A DNA stretch of 64,000 bases. Origin: Perca fluviatilis. Taxonomy: Eukaryota; Chordata; Actinopteri; Perciformes; Percidae. Of the stretch, positions 1-12,434 are shown in pieces; the stretch's first letter is position 1; every line of letters begins with the position of its first letter. The DNA lies in the NCBI RefSeq assembly GCF_010015445.1, contig NC_053126.1:5606249-5670248 (forward strand). Direction: 5' to 3'. A model generated the notes under the pieces. That model was not told the DNA's origin. It saw only the letters and a program-made list of their open reading frames with translations, and searched no databases. Made by a program: the position numbers and the translations under genes.

Positions 1-54
1 AGTGAGAATCTACAATGTAAATAGTCATGAAAATAAAAAGGAAACACATTGAAT

Positions 55-96
55 GAGAAGGTGTGTCCAAACTTTTGGCCTGTACTGTACTCGTAA
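55..96. mobile_element. Terminus of a Tc1-like element (fragment)
   Basis: The stretch GGTGTGTCCAAACTTTTGG resembles the outer end of fish Tc1/mariner inverted repeats. Only this end is in the window, so the element is either cut by the left edge or truncated. Family assignment is from memory of the motif. Confidence 0.45.
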
Positions 97-423
97 TACC
101 TTTTGAGGCATAGTTCCACATTTTGAGAAACATGTTATTTTTACTTTTCTGGTGTGTACAGTACATATGAAGCTACCGCCAGCAGCTGTTTTAATACTTG
201 ACTTTTACAAAGTTATTTTCCCACATGCAGCAACTCATGATATAGGTTTGTAATTCCTACAGAACGATAAAACGTTAAAGTTAAGGAAAATGGAATAAAT
301 GAAGATCATAATATTGATAAGCAAAGTCACAATTAAGTAAATTAATAATAATGATTTAATAAAAATTAGAAATGGGTTTGATATTAAACACATTTATTCT
401 CCGGTATGCCTAATCCCTGTATA

Positions 424-2030
<1,607 letters not shown>

Positions 2031-2199
2031 TACCTACGCTTCAATTAGGCTATACTCTTATGTCCGTATATTGTATATATCTTTTACCGGTATGTTGTGC
2101 CTGACTATTTCTTGCCTGGGAGCAGCGACCTACTTGAGTCTCTGCTGGTTGTCTGACAAGTGCTCCAGGCCAAGAAAAAGTCCAGAACCGAACCCCTCG

Positions 2200-2665
2200 T
2201 AGAACAGCTAATTATTAGCCTGACAAGCCAGACCCACATCCAGATGTTGGGTCTGGGAACTCCCCATTGGCAGGCCTCAATCTGAGGGGAGGGATGAACG
2301 GTTGTCTTTCAAATTCCCTCAGCACGTAATAGGATAGCGCTACAACCAGGCAGAGCAACGCTAGTTGACAGATTAAACTTTTGCCGTATCCGGTCGGCAG
2401 AACTCCGAACACATCTTCCTTTTTTAAGAATGATTTCAGTGCCGTTCTTTGTTCTTTTCTCAAAGAAAAGCTTAAATCCAAGTCTTCCAGAGTCGCGGCC
2501 AAAGCCGATTCAAAAGACCGTTGTTCGCCAGAAACCCGCCCACCGACTCTATACACGATGTGATTGGCCCGGTCAGTTTGGTTTTTCCAGCTCGCAAGCC
2601 AACCCTGGCTGCAAATTACATTTGCTGCAGCTAGGGTGCGTCTAGATTTCTAGGCTAGCAAATTA
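2200..2665 (-). pseudogene. RecQ-like DNA helicase fragment inside a repeat
   Basis: The minus strand from 2556 downward encodes a Q-motif-like segment (SLRKEQRTALKSFLKKED) followed by a Walker A box (GVLPTGYGKSLICQLA), the N-terminal pattern of RecQ superfamily-2 helicases. It then runs out without DEAH or later motifs. The flanks (CTAGAAATCTAGACGCACCC on the minus strand near 2660) look like repeat DNA rather than a host gene. Fish genomes carry many dispersed RecQ-like fragments of this kind, so I read it as a piece of a mobile or retrocopied helicase. Function is not expected. Confidence 0.65.
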
Positions 2666-2699
2666 TAGTTACTACACTTCAGTTTTTGTACATAAAGAA

Positions 2700-2885
2700 A
2701 TTAGATGAAACCTGTTAATTGTTGAGCTTTAAAGGTTCTTGTAGGTAGATTTTGTTACCTTTGGACAGAGCCAGGCTAGCAGTTTCCCCGTTTAGCTAGA
2801 CGGCTTTACTATACAGACATGAGAGAGTGGCATTGATTCTTCTCATTTAATTCTCAGCAAGAAAGCAAATAAGAGTATTTTCTTC
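2700..2885 (-). repeat. Dispersed repeat, 'TTAGCATAAAGACTGG' family copy
   Basis: The motifs TGTAGGTAGATTTTGTTACC, TGGACAGAGCCAGGCTAGC and GATTCTTCTCATTTAATTC match, in order, copies at 13.5, 14.4, 41.1 and 53.4 kb. It is a degenerate member of the miniature-transposon family described at 41074. Confidence 0.6.
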
Positions 2886-3359
2886 ATATCCTTGGGGGAC
2901 AAAAAAAAAGAATCCTTGCAAATAGGGCTGCAATACATCCATATTATGTCAATATCGATGTATAAGGCTAGGTATTGTTTTTCATTTTGGATACCGTAAT
3001 ATGAGTCTTTTCCTGGTTTTAAACATAGACAGTATGGTTTTAAAGGCTGTATTACAGTAAAGTGATGTAATTTTCTGAACTCACCAGACCGTTGTAGCTG
3101 TTCTATTATTTGCCTTTACCGACTTAGTCACTATATCTACATTACTGATGATTATTTATCAAACATCTCACTGTGTAAATATTTTGTGTCAACCCTACAA
3201 TATTGCCACAATATCAATAGAGGTATTTGGTAAAAAAATGTCTATTTGATTTTCTCCAATTCGCCCAGCTCTAATTGCTATTTCCAGCTTTTTTGTTGTT
3301 GTTGCTTTTAATAAGGAGCCATTAACATCCTCCTCCTTTTGTCTACCCTGTGTCTGCAG

Positions 3360-3428
3360 TGTGGGGAGAAGGGCCACTATGCCAACAAATGCACTAAAGG
3401 CCATCTGGCCTTCCTGAGTGGACAGTAA
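3360..3428 (+). CDS. cpsf4: CPSF4 (30-kDa cleavage/polyadenylation factor), last coding exon
   Basis: This is the terminal exon of the zinc-finger subunit of the cleavage and polyadenylation specificity factor, which helps recognise the AAUAAA signal in nuclear pre-mRNA 3'-end processing. A splice acceptor (CTGTGTCTGCAG, ending 3359) precedes codons reading CGEKGHYANKCTKGHLAFLSGQ in two overlapping pieces: CGEKGHYANKC, the CCHC zinc knuckle minus its first Cys residues, then KGHLAFLSGQ and TAA at 3426. This is the expected CPSF4 C-terminus. Upstream exons were not found in the window, so the gene enters from the left. The neighbouring atp5mf supports the call, because the two genes are adjacent in human. 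The exon was missed by ORF length alone and is shown by splice site plus protein match. Confidence 0.9.
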   Translation, partial: CGEKGHYANKCTKGHLAFLSGQ

Positions 3429-4215
3429 CATTCAGCCTTGAGGTCACCACGGTGCTGTAGCTCAGTCTGCCTGATGGGAGCAGAGAGGAAGAGCAGCAGC
3501 AGAGAGGAAGCCCCTTTGCTCCACAGGCTGAAGTTGAACTTAAAAGACTTTTGACTGCCGCTGCGTGTCACTTCAAACGGACACAAGCCGTAAGAAAGAT
3601 AAACCGCTACTATTTCTATTTTTTGTGGATATATGAAAATAAGGAACACAAAAGATGTCACAATCTGTGTGGCTGTGGTTTAATGACTTGTTGTGGTCTT
3701 CAGAGTTTTCTACAATGTTTGTACTAAAGCGAACTGAATATTTAAGAGACATCACACCCAGGGTCCAAGGTGCAGTGCTGTGACGTGTTGCCGCTTCTTA
3801 TACATGTGACTGCATCAGTGACACCAGGCGACTTTCTATTCTCCTCCTTCTAGTAAATCTGTCAGTGTAAATGCAATAAAAGTGAAATGCCATTAGGAAT
3901 GTAAATTACTGTACTTAAGAACTACTGTAAGTAATCAGAGCCCAAATCCACCCTGCAATGGTTTCTATTGTACTCACACCTCAAATCTTCTGGCTTGCCA
4001 CGCACAATTTTGCATATAGTCAGATTTTAGACTTTGCAAGCATTTTAAATTCAGGAAATGAATGATTTACCAGTTGTGTGGATACCTTGTGTTAAATCTT
4101 CATATTTTACACAAAGGGATATGGGGGGAAACAGCAGTTTGGCACAGGATGAATTTCATTGTGTTGACAGTTTTAACATTCTCACAATCTGTACAAATAA
4201 ATGTTCTTGTTACGG
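3429..4215 (+). other. cpsf4: Probable cpsf4 3'UTR with two poly(A) signals
   Basis: AATAAA occurs at 3875-3880 and again at 4196-4201. The second lies about 160 bp from the opposing atp5mf poly(A) signal, so the two transcripts end tail to tail. The UTR extent is inferred. Confidence 0.55.
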
Positions 4216-4361
4216 ATTTATGTACACTTTACTTTACGTAACGGCGCGGCAGTTACACTCCTGAGAGTGAGAATTGTGACTTAACAGCTATAATTTCATA
4301 CAGCGATACAACTGGAAACTAAACACAACCACACATGATATCCAACAATTAATCTTAATTG

Positions 4362-4367
4362 TTTATT
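4362..4367 (-). terminator. atp5mf: atp5mf poly(A) signal (AATAAA on minus)
   Basis: TTTATT on the plus strand lies about 100 bp past the atp5mf stop codon, the expected place for the hexamer of this short mRNA. Confidence 0.7.
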
Positions 4368-4464
4368 GGTCACAACAGTCACATATTCAACACAGAGCTG
4401 AGTAGAAAGAGCAGGGGGAACACAGAGGTTCAAGTTCAACCCCCGAAAGGTCTGATGGTCGGGC

Positions 4465-4493
4465 TTAGTGGTACTTCCTCCAGCGATCGTGTT
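4465..4493 (-). CDS. atp5mf: atp5mf coding exon 4
   Basis: Acceptor TTCTCTTCCAG precedes 29 coding bases ending HDRWRKYH and TAA. The split Lys codon (A/AA) matches the end of exon 3. Confidence 0.92.
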
Positions 4494-7378
4494 CTGGAAG
4501 AGAAAAGACATTTAAATTACATGTCTATTTTCACATGTGAGGTATCAGACATTTCACTCTTAGAAAAACAACTTTATAGTAAAAAGGTAGAGCATCCTAA
4601 AACAGGAAGTACGGGAGTGTATGCATTGCTTACTAATGTGGTCGTATTCCCACAGGTAGCTCATCGCCACATAGCCAACCAGCAGCATAGCCACGCCACC
4701 GATGCCTCCCTTCTTCACATTAATGTACTTGTTGTAATATCTGTCGTGGCCTGCGAGAGAAAAAGCACACCGCATAAACAGCCACTGAAGACAGTCCGAT
4801 GACATACACAGAGTTATCCTCAAATTACAAAGATGTGACCTGAATACAAATGCTACATGCACTGATCTTAACGTGAATGAACATGGGGTTAAGAGGACAC
4901 GCAGAAAGAGAGCATGTGTAATCTTTGCTTGTGGTTAAGTAATCGGCCTCGATGAGCTGGGAGTCGATACACATCTAGCCCTTCGTCAACTACAACGGGC
5001 GTTCTCATTAAGCATCTTATCAGACTAGGGTTTCCTCTTAAGAGCTGTTCACAACGCTGCTGAGAGCAACTTTTACTGACAGAGCTTCTGAATTTAGACA
5101 AGGGGGAGGGGTGACCCTCTTTCTATGGATGACATCTTTCATGAATGATGCTGGATAGACAAATTTCAAGATATTTTAGAAATCAAAAAGTTCTTCGTGA
5201 CTAAAGATTCCTCTGAATGAAAAAACATCCTTTATGTCCCCTAAATATGTAGCATTAAATACATATTTAATGATTGTAGTTCAAAGTTTTTTTAAGAAGA
5301 CTTTAATGTGATTTCAGGTAAACTGTGCTGCTAAAATGCAGATTTGGTCTTTTTTTTTTTTCATTAAAAACTTAGCATTGAAATTTCCCTAAATTCGTTA
5401 ACTGCGGTCAGGTTTGTTTTCCAACTGAACGATAATAGGTTTCTGTATCACCATGTTCCTTTATCGAGTGCTCACATTATTCTGCTGTTTTATTAAAAGT
5501 TGGTATTCCAAAAACCTATGTTAAAAAACTGAAGTCTTTTTTTGTGTTTTAGTTCCTCCCTGTGTAAAGTTTCAGTCTGAACAGTTATCCTCACCCCTGC
5601 GGACGGCTGAGATGATGCCATTGGGAGTGAAGTCTCGCCCTCCGAGCCAGCTCCCCAGCTCGCCCAGTTTCACGTCCATCAGTCGCTTCTCAACTACAGG
5701 AACTGGTCACAAGTGGAGACAGCACAGACAGTTTGATTACACATTATCCATATAGAGCAACACATGCTATGGCTCTGGTAGTGAGCTTTAAAAAAAGGGT
5801 CAATCTGCCAGAGCTGATTAGATTGGTAACTAAGGTATACGTGCAGTTTAGTGTCCCAAATTCCCCATACAATGTCCTTAATTAATTATGAACCTGCTAA
5901 ACCACCTGTGCTACCCTAACCTGTCTCAAATAAGACCCTCATCATTTGGGACACTCAGTTTTTGGAAAATAATTTGACACTAAACTGCACGTAAGCCGGT
6001 AACTAAATTGATTAGTAGATTAGCAGAAAGTAAGTCGGCAACCAATTTGATAATCGCCTAATAGGCCTTTTTCACGGCAGACATGTTGACATGTCATAGT
6101 AGGAAAAGCACAGGTGTATTCAAACCATTAATGATGGCTGCATTCCACTTAGGAGAGGTCCTGGTATTAAACCATTACTGATGGCTGCATTCCACTTAGG
6201 AGAGGTCCTGGTATTAAACCATTACTGATGGCTGGATTCCACTTAGAGGCCCTGGTATTGGGCATGCTGACTCACTGAAATAGCTTACTGGGACACTTGA
6301 TGGAACTGAGCCATCGTTAACCCTTGTGTTGTCCTTCGGGTCACCGGGACCCTAAACACAAGGGTTAAGGTTATCAATGTCAGCTGTGTTTTTCCTACCA
6401 TGTCCGCTGTGAAAAAGGTCCATTAACCCAAAAGGCAAACATTTCCTGGTTTATTTTTCTTATGCGTTATTGAAGGTCTGGGTTTTGCACTTCTGCTCAG
6501 ACAAAACAGTGAAGATGTCACCTTGGGACTCAGAGGATGGGCACTGGTAAACACTTAACATTTTAAAGACAACAACTATTATTCGAAATAATAATCGGCA
6601 GACTAATCGATACAGGAAATAATCCTTAGTTGCAGCTCTAAATTCAGCAAAGTAAGTCAGTCAAAAACTTCACCTCTACAGAGTCGTAAAGCAACAGTAT
6701 TCAGTCTACAAAAGGCACAAATGAAGTTGCAGTGACTCCGATGCCTAAACCTGCTGGCTACTTTCCATCTCTGGAGCTAACTTTTGACACATTTGACATC
6801 TACCAGGTGTGTAGCTTTATTACAGCTACCGGGAACAAAGTTAACTTGGCCCACCGTTCAAACCCCTACTGTATGCAAAGCACTGCATTCTGGGTTTTAT
6901 TCCTTTACGTTGTTTTAGGATAAAAAATTAGCTAAAGAGAACATCAGTTTGGGGTAAAAGGCAATGACTGAGTTTGCAGGCTACTGTGAAAGCTAGCCAA
7001 AAGACCCGGTTACATATCCTAGATAAGCATAGACAACTGTATTGTGATAGCTTCGTCCAAACTGAAAGTCATATGTAAAGTTTCTGACCACCGAGCATGA
7101 CAGTTAAACGTCCAAAAGCGACTCGCAGATTATTACTATTATTAATTTTAAGTGCAAAACAGCCAATGACACGCAAAGTCCTTGACGTGACTTAAAGGAT
7201 TCAGCGCGGCCTTCGGTCACACAAACACTTTACCGGCGACTCGTTAACGGATTATCGGACACTAAAACACACGCCGTCTGTAAAACCGTCAAACTATATT
7301 AACCGCAAAACACACAATACAGAACATTTTTGACTCATTTAGCAGAGGACACGCTCTTTTACCTGGTCTGTCCGCCAT
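4465..7378 (-). CDS. atp5mf: ATP synthase membrane subunit f (ATP5MF / ATP5J2)
   Basis: This is a small subunit of the Fo membrane sector of mitochondrial F1Fo-ATP synthase, embedded in the inner membrane with one transmembrane helix. Four coding exons join in phase on the minus strand: 7378-7363 (ATG, MADRP), 5693-5595 (EKRLMDVKLGELGSWLGGRD...), 4750-4634 (RYYNKYINVKKG, then the helix GGVAMLLVGYVAMSYLW) and 4493-4465 (KHDRWRKYH, TAA). The product is 86 residues against about 88-94 in mammals. The RYYNKYINVKKG block and RKYH C-terminus are diagnostic. All introns are GT-AG. The ATG context is AAGATGGCGG, with a GC-rich upstream stretch (about 7200-7420) that may hold the promoter. It is tail to tail with cpsf4, as expected from human order. 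Confidence 0.95.
4634..4750 (-). CDS. atp5mf: atp5mf coding exon 3 (transmembrane helix)
   Basis: 117 bases between acceptor CTCTCGCAG and donor GTAAGC encode the RYYNKYINVKKG signature and the single membrane span. Confidence 0.95.
5595..5693 (-). CDS. atp5mf: atp5mf coding exon 2
   Basis: 99 bases between acceptor TTCCTGTAG and donor GTGAGG encode the matrix-side VKLGELGSW segment, in phase with both neighbours. Confidence 0.93.
6125..6262 (+). repeat. Three tandem copies of a 47-bp unit
   Basis: The unit begins ACCATTACTGATGGCTGCAT and ends with CCTGGTATT. Copies start near 6125, 6172 and 6219; the third is slightly shortened and diverged. Confidence 0.85.
6317..6368. mobile_element. Short palindromic miniature element
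   Basis: TTAACCCTTGTGTT at the left is mirrored by AACACAAGGGTTAA at the right around a GGGTCACCGGGACCC core. It is a 52-bp near-perfect hairpin, of a type common in fish DNA. Confidence 0.65.
6427..6640 (+). repeat. Dispersed repeat A, copy 1
   Basis: This shares AAGGCAAACATTTCCTGGT, TTTTGCACTTCTGCTCAGAC, AAAACAGTGAAGATGTCAC and ATAATCGGCAGACTAATC, in order, with 8757-8970. It is non-coding, and the family is not recognised. Confidence 0.7.
7363..7378 (-). CDS. atp5mf: atp5mf coding exon 1 (start codon)
   Basis: Sixteen bases, ATG GCG GAC AGA CCA G, then donor GTAAAA. The split codon G/TT gives Val and continues into exon 2 in frame. The micro-exon is too short for ORF detection. Confidence 0.88.
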
Positions 7379-7917
7379 CTTGACTGGTGCGAAGGGCTCA
7401 CAGGCAGCGGGGAATGATGGGAATATAACGACAAAGTGCATTATGGGAGCAAGTGTAGTTTTTTAGCCTGTCCACTAGAGGGCAGCAAAAGAAATGAAAC
7501 CAATGTCTCAAAACAAAAGGCTTTACAACCGCAACACTACACAGAGCAACGAAAATCCTGAACCACAACAAGGTATATTTAAAGATTCCCTCCAAACATG
7601 TTTGAAAACAATTATTATAATAATTTATCATAATAAATCATTTAGCCTATAATATTAATATTAATAATACATAGGCACCTATCTGGACACCCACAGTCGC
7701 CAACAGTAATCATACAGGTAAAAACAGTGCTGGAAAAGACACAAGCCAAGACAATCACAACAAAAGAGACATAGGTGAGTGGACATGTGTAGGAAAGGAG
7801 AAAAAAAACTAACTAGCCTAGCTGAAGGGAATTGGACAAAGAGGGTATTAGTAAGTAGGCCAGGTGAGTTTTAAGGTGGGATTTGAATAGGTAAACATAT
7901 TTAGACATATCATGCTA

Positions 7918-8100
7918 TCAAAATCAAAGCTGAAGACTTTTCTTTTTGATGTTGCCTTTAATTTATTGTACTGCACTGTGAATTTTATTCGGGTAAATTT
8001 TGTATTCATTTTTAACTGCTCTTTAATGTTTTATGTAGAGCACTTTCAATTGCCCTGTTGCTGAAATGTGCTCTATGAATAAAGTTGCCTTGCCTTGCCT
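7918..8100 (+). mobile_element. LINE-type 3' tail, 5' truncated
   Basis: The tail runs TGCTGAAATGTGCTCTATGA, then ATAAAGTTGCC and a short (TTGCC)n repeat. An opposite-strand copy lies at 44784-44960. 3'-anchored fragments ending in a short tandem repeat are typical of L2/CR1-like LINEs; the exact family is not certain. Confidence 0.65.
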
Positions 8101-8409
8101 ATGATCCCTCCGTTTGTTGTCGAACCCCCATGTTAAACCTCTCATGTCAGATCTCATGCATTTTGAAATAGTGACCTGAAGGGTTTACCACGCTGGTGTC
8201 TCCTGACACTCTATCAGAGGAATCTTTTTTTTTTTAACAGAAAGAAGCCGATCAATGAGCAGCACAACAGCCAGTAGCACTGGCTACAAGACTTCAATGT
8301 ACCTGAAGACATAGTGAAGAAGATGTTATTGAGGCCAGTGTTATTGTGGTAGTTCAGGTCTATTCTCAACACACCCACCGATCAATACACCCCTCTCTCT
8401 CTCTCTCTT

Positions 8410-8411
<2 letters not shown>

Positions 8412-8475
<64 letters not shown>
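8412..8475. repeat. (CA)n microsatellite, about 32 units
   Basis: Pure CA run preceded by a TC-rich tract. Confidence 0.97.
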
Positions 8476-8479
<4 letters not shown>

Positions 8480-8756
8480 TAATTAGGGTGTGTGGGGGTG
8501 TTTTTTTTGGCCTTCATCCAAAGCTTAGCAGCAACCTCTTTCCTTTATTTGACTGTTTTTCCTGCTTCGCCCTAATGACTTTCATTAGATGGAGGACTCA
8601 TATCGATCGTCCAACACCCACCCTGCTTTTTCTCATCTTTATCTTTTTCGCTGCTTCTCTCTCTAACTCACCACATAGACGTGTATACACACAATGTTGC
8701 AAAGACACATTTCTTGAAACCATCCACCCTTTTCTCAATTTCCTAATCAACCCCAG

Positions 8757-8970
8757 AAGGCAAACATTTCCTGGTCCCACCTTTTTAAAATTTGAGGCTT
8801 TTGTGTTATTGAATATCTGTGTTTTGCACTTTTGCTCAGACAAAACAGAGAAGATGTCACTTTGGACTCTGAGGACTTGTGACTGGCGTTTGTAAATACT
8901 TTGACATTTTATAGAAAAAACTATTATTCAAGGTAATAATTGGCAGACCAATCCTGGCAATTTACACAGA
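8757..8970 (+). repeat. Dispersed repeat A, copy 2
   Basis: Second copy of the unit at 6427-6640, about 80% alike by eye. Open frames across it are not supported as genes. Confidence 0.7.
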
Positions 8971-9365
8971 AACAACAATTGATGAATAGGACTACAGGTA
9001 AGAGGGAAAAAAATATATATTTTTGATTGTGGGGTTGTGTCACACTCAGTCACACACTTGGTTGAACCAACATCTTGCCTCTGTCTGATTTACACACAAC
9101 GTGGGCCAGAACCTCTAATCCAATCTCACTCGGGGCCGCTCAGAAAACAGCACACACCCCCAGAGGTGGCAGATTCCCAGATGCAGTCAATCGAACACCT
9201 ACACACACATGCACACAGATGCAAACATACATAGATGTGAACACACAATGACAGACTGACGCACTCTGAAACCGTGCAGAGACACAAGCACACACATTTC
9301 ATTTGGGTTGTAAAGGTTACCGACAAACACTGTAACATAATCTCATTTATAGAGAAAAAAAAAAT

Positions 9366-9366
<1 letters not shown>

Positions 9367-9454
<88 letters not shown>
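9367..9454. repeat. (CA)44 microsatellite
   Basis: Uninterrupted CA dinucleotides. Apparent His/Thr or Cys/Val open frames here are repeat artefacts. Confidence 0.98.
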
Positions 9455-9456
<2 letters not shown>

Positions 9457-10450
9457 TTTATTCCACCTCAAGAGGCAGGTGCCCTGGAGGTCTGCCACAG
9501 AGACAGCTCTTTGAAGCTGATGGAGAGAGATAGAGGGAGGAAGAACAAGAGGTGGAGGGAGGGAGGGAGTTTGTGTGAGGGTGAAGTATAGACAGAGAGA
9601 GAGAGAAAACAGGGATGAAAGAGGATGAGTGCAGGAAAGAGATGAAGACTGTAAGTACAAAAGGGGAAACTGGCAGCAGGAAGATAATGATAGAGGGAGA
9701 TGAAGGATAAAGGAGAAAAAAGATGACTCACTGAGCCCATGTCTCTGCACACAGCTCTCTCTACACACACATGACCTTTAAACAGCCACTCTCCCAGTCA
9801 CCCCCTGTTCATCCATCCTTCATGCTCCACATCCTCTTTCATTTCATTTTTTTAGACTTCTCCTTGTGTTTTCTTTTAAATCGCCACTTGTCTGCCCTTG
9901 TCAGAGATTTATCTTCTCCCCATCTGCAACTGTCCACAATTCATGTTTCTTTTTCTTTCCTCTCTCTACCACATTCTTTCCTGCTCTTTTTCCCTTATTC
10001 TTATCCTTTATTTTATAAAGGACAACACACATTAATCAACATTTCTGTAAATGTGCCAGTGTTAGCCAGCCGGCTAATTTTCAACTGTAGTCCTTTGGCC
10101 AGATGAATTTAGACCAGAGCAGCAGGAAGCAGAACCTCTGCATCTCTCTTCTTTTTTTTCTTTTTTTTTTACCTCTTAACTCACTCCTCGTCATGGATAT
10201 CATCTCCTCCTCCTCCTACTCCTAATGACTTGTATAGTTGTTTTTCCTCTTCTCTGTCCTAGCCCAAGAGAAACAAAACAAGGGCAGAAATCAGACAAAG
10301 AGATAGACAGGCAGGCGGGCAGGAAGGATAGGTTGTGGGTAATGGAATTATCAGCCCTCCTATTACTACAATAATCTCATTAGAGATATGGAGATCACCA
10401 GGGGAGCTGCTAAAAGGAGCTTGCTGGCTGATGAGTGTCCCAGAGGAAAC

Positions 10451-10507
10451 CTGTGTGTGTGTGTGTATGTGTGTGTGTGTGTGTGTCCGTGTGTCAGTGT
10501 GTGTGTG
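10451..10507. repeat. (TG)n microsatellite, interrupted
   Basis: TG run with single-base interruptions (TGTATG, TCCGTG, TCAGTG). Confidence 0.93.
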
Positions 10508-10922
10508 AGACAGCCAGATGAATAAAGAGAGCAAGAAAGAGAGGATACTACATGTGCAGAAAGGCTCCACAGGGACCGTTTCATTCCTCACAGCGATGGC
10601 TTTAGCCACTAAATCAAACTTTCCCATTCCCATTGACTCACTCACTTAAATGTAATGGCTGCTAATGGCACATTGACTAATCAAAGCTACACTTCTGCTG
10701 AAGACGAAACAATATGGTGTAAAACAGACCAACAGTACAATCAAATTTAGTTTACGTGGATGGCAGAATTATTTGTAGAGCGTTTAAAAGATAAAGGTGA
10801 CACTTATTCTCGCTAACCTTGACAGATTGTGCATTTTTAGAAAACATAAAGCCTCATAATTCTATCTTTGTAAACCATTTTAACCATTTTGAAAACAAGC
10901 TATTAACCTTCTTTTGTACTTT

Positions 10923-11115
10923 TAAAGGAATAGTTTGACATTTCTATTTGCTTTCTTTCTGAGACTCAGATGAGAGGATTGATATGACTCTTGTGTGCAT
11001 GACCTCTGTAATTCCAATATGCACGCTCCGTTTTAGCTCTGTTTTGGTCTCCACCGGCTCCTGAGGGAAGTATCTGTCTCTTTAGAAGCTAAATGCTCCA
11101 TTATGTTCACCAGCT
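10923..11115 (+). repeat. Miniature transposon family B, partial copy
   Basis: TTAAAGGAATAGTTTGACATT is the terminal repeat seen in full at 41074-41294. After about 80 bp the similarity fades. Confidence 0.6.
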
Positions 11116-11840
11116 ACTTGCTAATTTCATCACTTCATCCAGACTTCATTCACGACCGATCGGTTGATTGTGCAAGCAGCTCATAACGACCCAAATTTAC
11201 ATTTGCTGTTAGGTGGGCTAGGGCGTCATTTCCACTGGGGACAGGGGGGACTAAGTATTTTTGTTGCCTACATGTAACTAGTTCAGCCAGCATTGTCATT
11301 GTGAGCATGTTGTAAAATAGCATTTAGCTCAAAGCACTGCTGTGCTTAAGTACAGCCTCACAGAGCCGCCAGCATGGCTGTAGACTCTTTCATTTATTTG
11401 AAATCCTATAAAGTTCTGTTGTGTTTTCTGTAGTCAAGCAGTGTAAACGTACATGTTTCCTAACTTACCTCTGTAGGACAAAATGAACTGTGATGAAGAC
11501 AGTGTTGTCTGCGTGGCAGGGGAAGGTAAAGTTGACCTGGCCTAAAGCCTCTGCAGCAGATTAGACACAGATTGCTTTACTGTGAAATACTGCAGCTGAG
11601 GACAGAGAAAAAGACAATTACAGCACAGACACACACAGACGGCACACACATACACACACACACACACACACTAGCAGGGCTGGTTGTTACATAGCAACCT
11701 TTAATAAACACTGTCTGTAAGATGGGGACGATGATAATGGGAGACAGAGTGAGAGAGAGGAGTAATTGAACTCTGGCTCTCTGAGTGTCTCTGAGCTTTG
11801 GTTACATCGCGTTGAGTTTCAGAGCAGGGATTTGTAAGAG

Positions 11841-11984
<144 letters not shown>

Positions 11985-12066
11985 TGAGTGTGTGAGTGTA
12001 CAGTATGTTTAACAAAGCTCTAAAAGCTTGAACTGGCTGAGAGAGAAAGCACACAAACAAAAGCAC

Positions 12067-12080
12067 ACACTGACACACAT

Positions 12081-12123
<43 letters not shown>

Positions 12124-12142
12124 AACACACACACACACACAC
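12067..12142. repeat. (CA)n microsatellite, compound
   Basis: CA run interrupted by CATACAAA. It lies on the far side of a short unique spacer from the TG run at 11843, so the two can pair as an imperfect inverted repeat. Confidence 0.93.
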
Positions 12143-12255
12143 AAACTCTCCAAAGAGCATGGATCAGATTTTAAAGAGAAAAGAGCAAAACAGAGCAGAA
12201 CTATGAATAGAATGATCTCAGCTATGAAAGATTTCCGTCCTCGTCTGCTGCTTTC

Positions 12256-12265
12256 TGTCTGTCTG

Positions 12266-12315
<50 letters not shown>

Positions 12316-12328
12316 GTGTCTGTCTGTC
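12256..12328. repeat. (TCTG)n tetranucleotide repeat
   Basis: About 17 units, with one shortened unit (TCTTG) and one GTGTG variant. Confidence 0.95.
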
Positions 12329-12434
12329 CATCTTTCCATCTATACGGTAAAGAAGAAGCTATAGCCAGCAGCCAGTAAGCTTAGCTTAGCATAAAGATTA
12401 GCATAATTACAGATTTTTTTCAATTGTTAAATGA

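Larger units (their letters stand above)
6064..6421. mobile_element. Miniature DNA transposon in atp5mf intron 1, carrying internal repeats
   Basis: The left end GGCCTTTTTCACGGCAGACATG and the right end, the complement of CATGTCCGCTGTGAAAAAGGTCC, are imperfect inverted repeats. The interior holds a three-copy 47-bp tandem repeat and a smaller palindromic insert at 6317. No protein is encoded. Confidence 0.7.

Noticed and set aside
3195..3661. Minus-strand frames over the cpsf4 exon
   Set aside because: Antisense of the CPSF4 C-terminus and its UTR; no independent support.
8488..8895. 135-codon open frame
   Set aside because: It overlaps dispersed repeat A and has no recognisable domain or splice context.
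9126..9768. Cys/Val and His/Thr repeat proteins
   Set aside because: Frames over CA/TG microsatellites are open because the repeat has no stop codons; no flanking similarity. The same applies to frames at 11.7-12.3, 13.6-14.4, 15.5-16.3, 22.1-22.8, 30.7-31.4, 45.8-46.0 and 52.0-52.4 kb.
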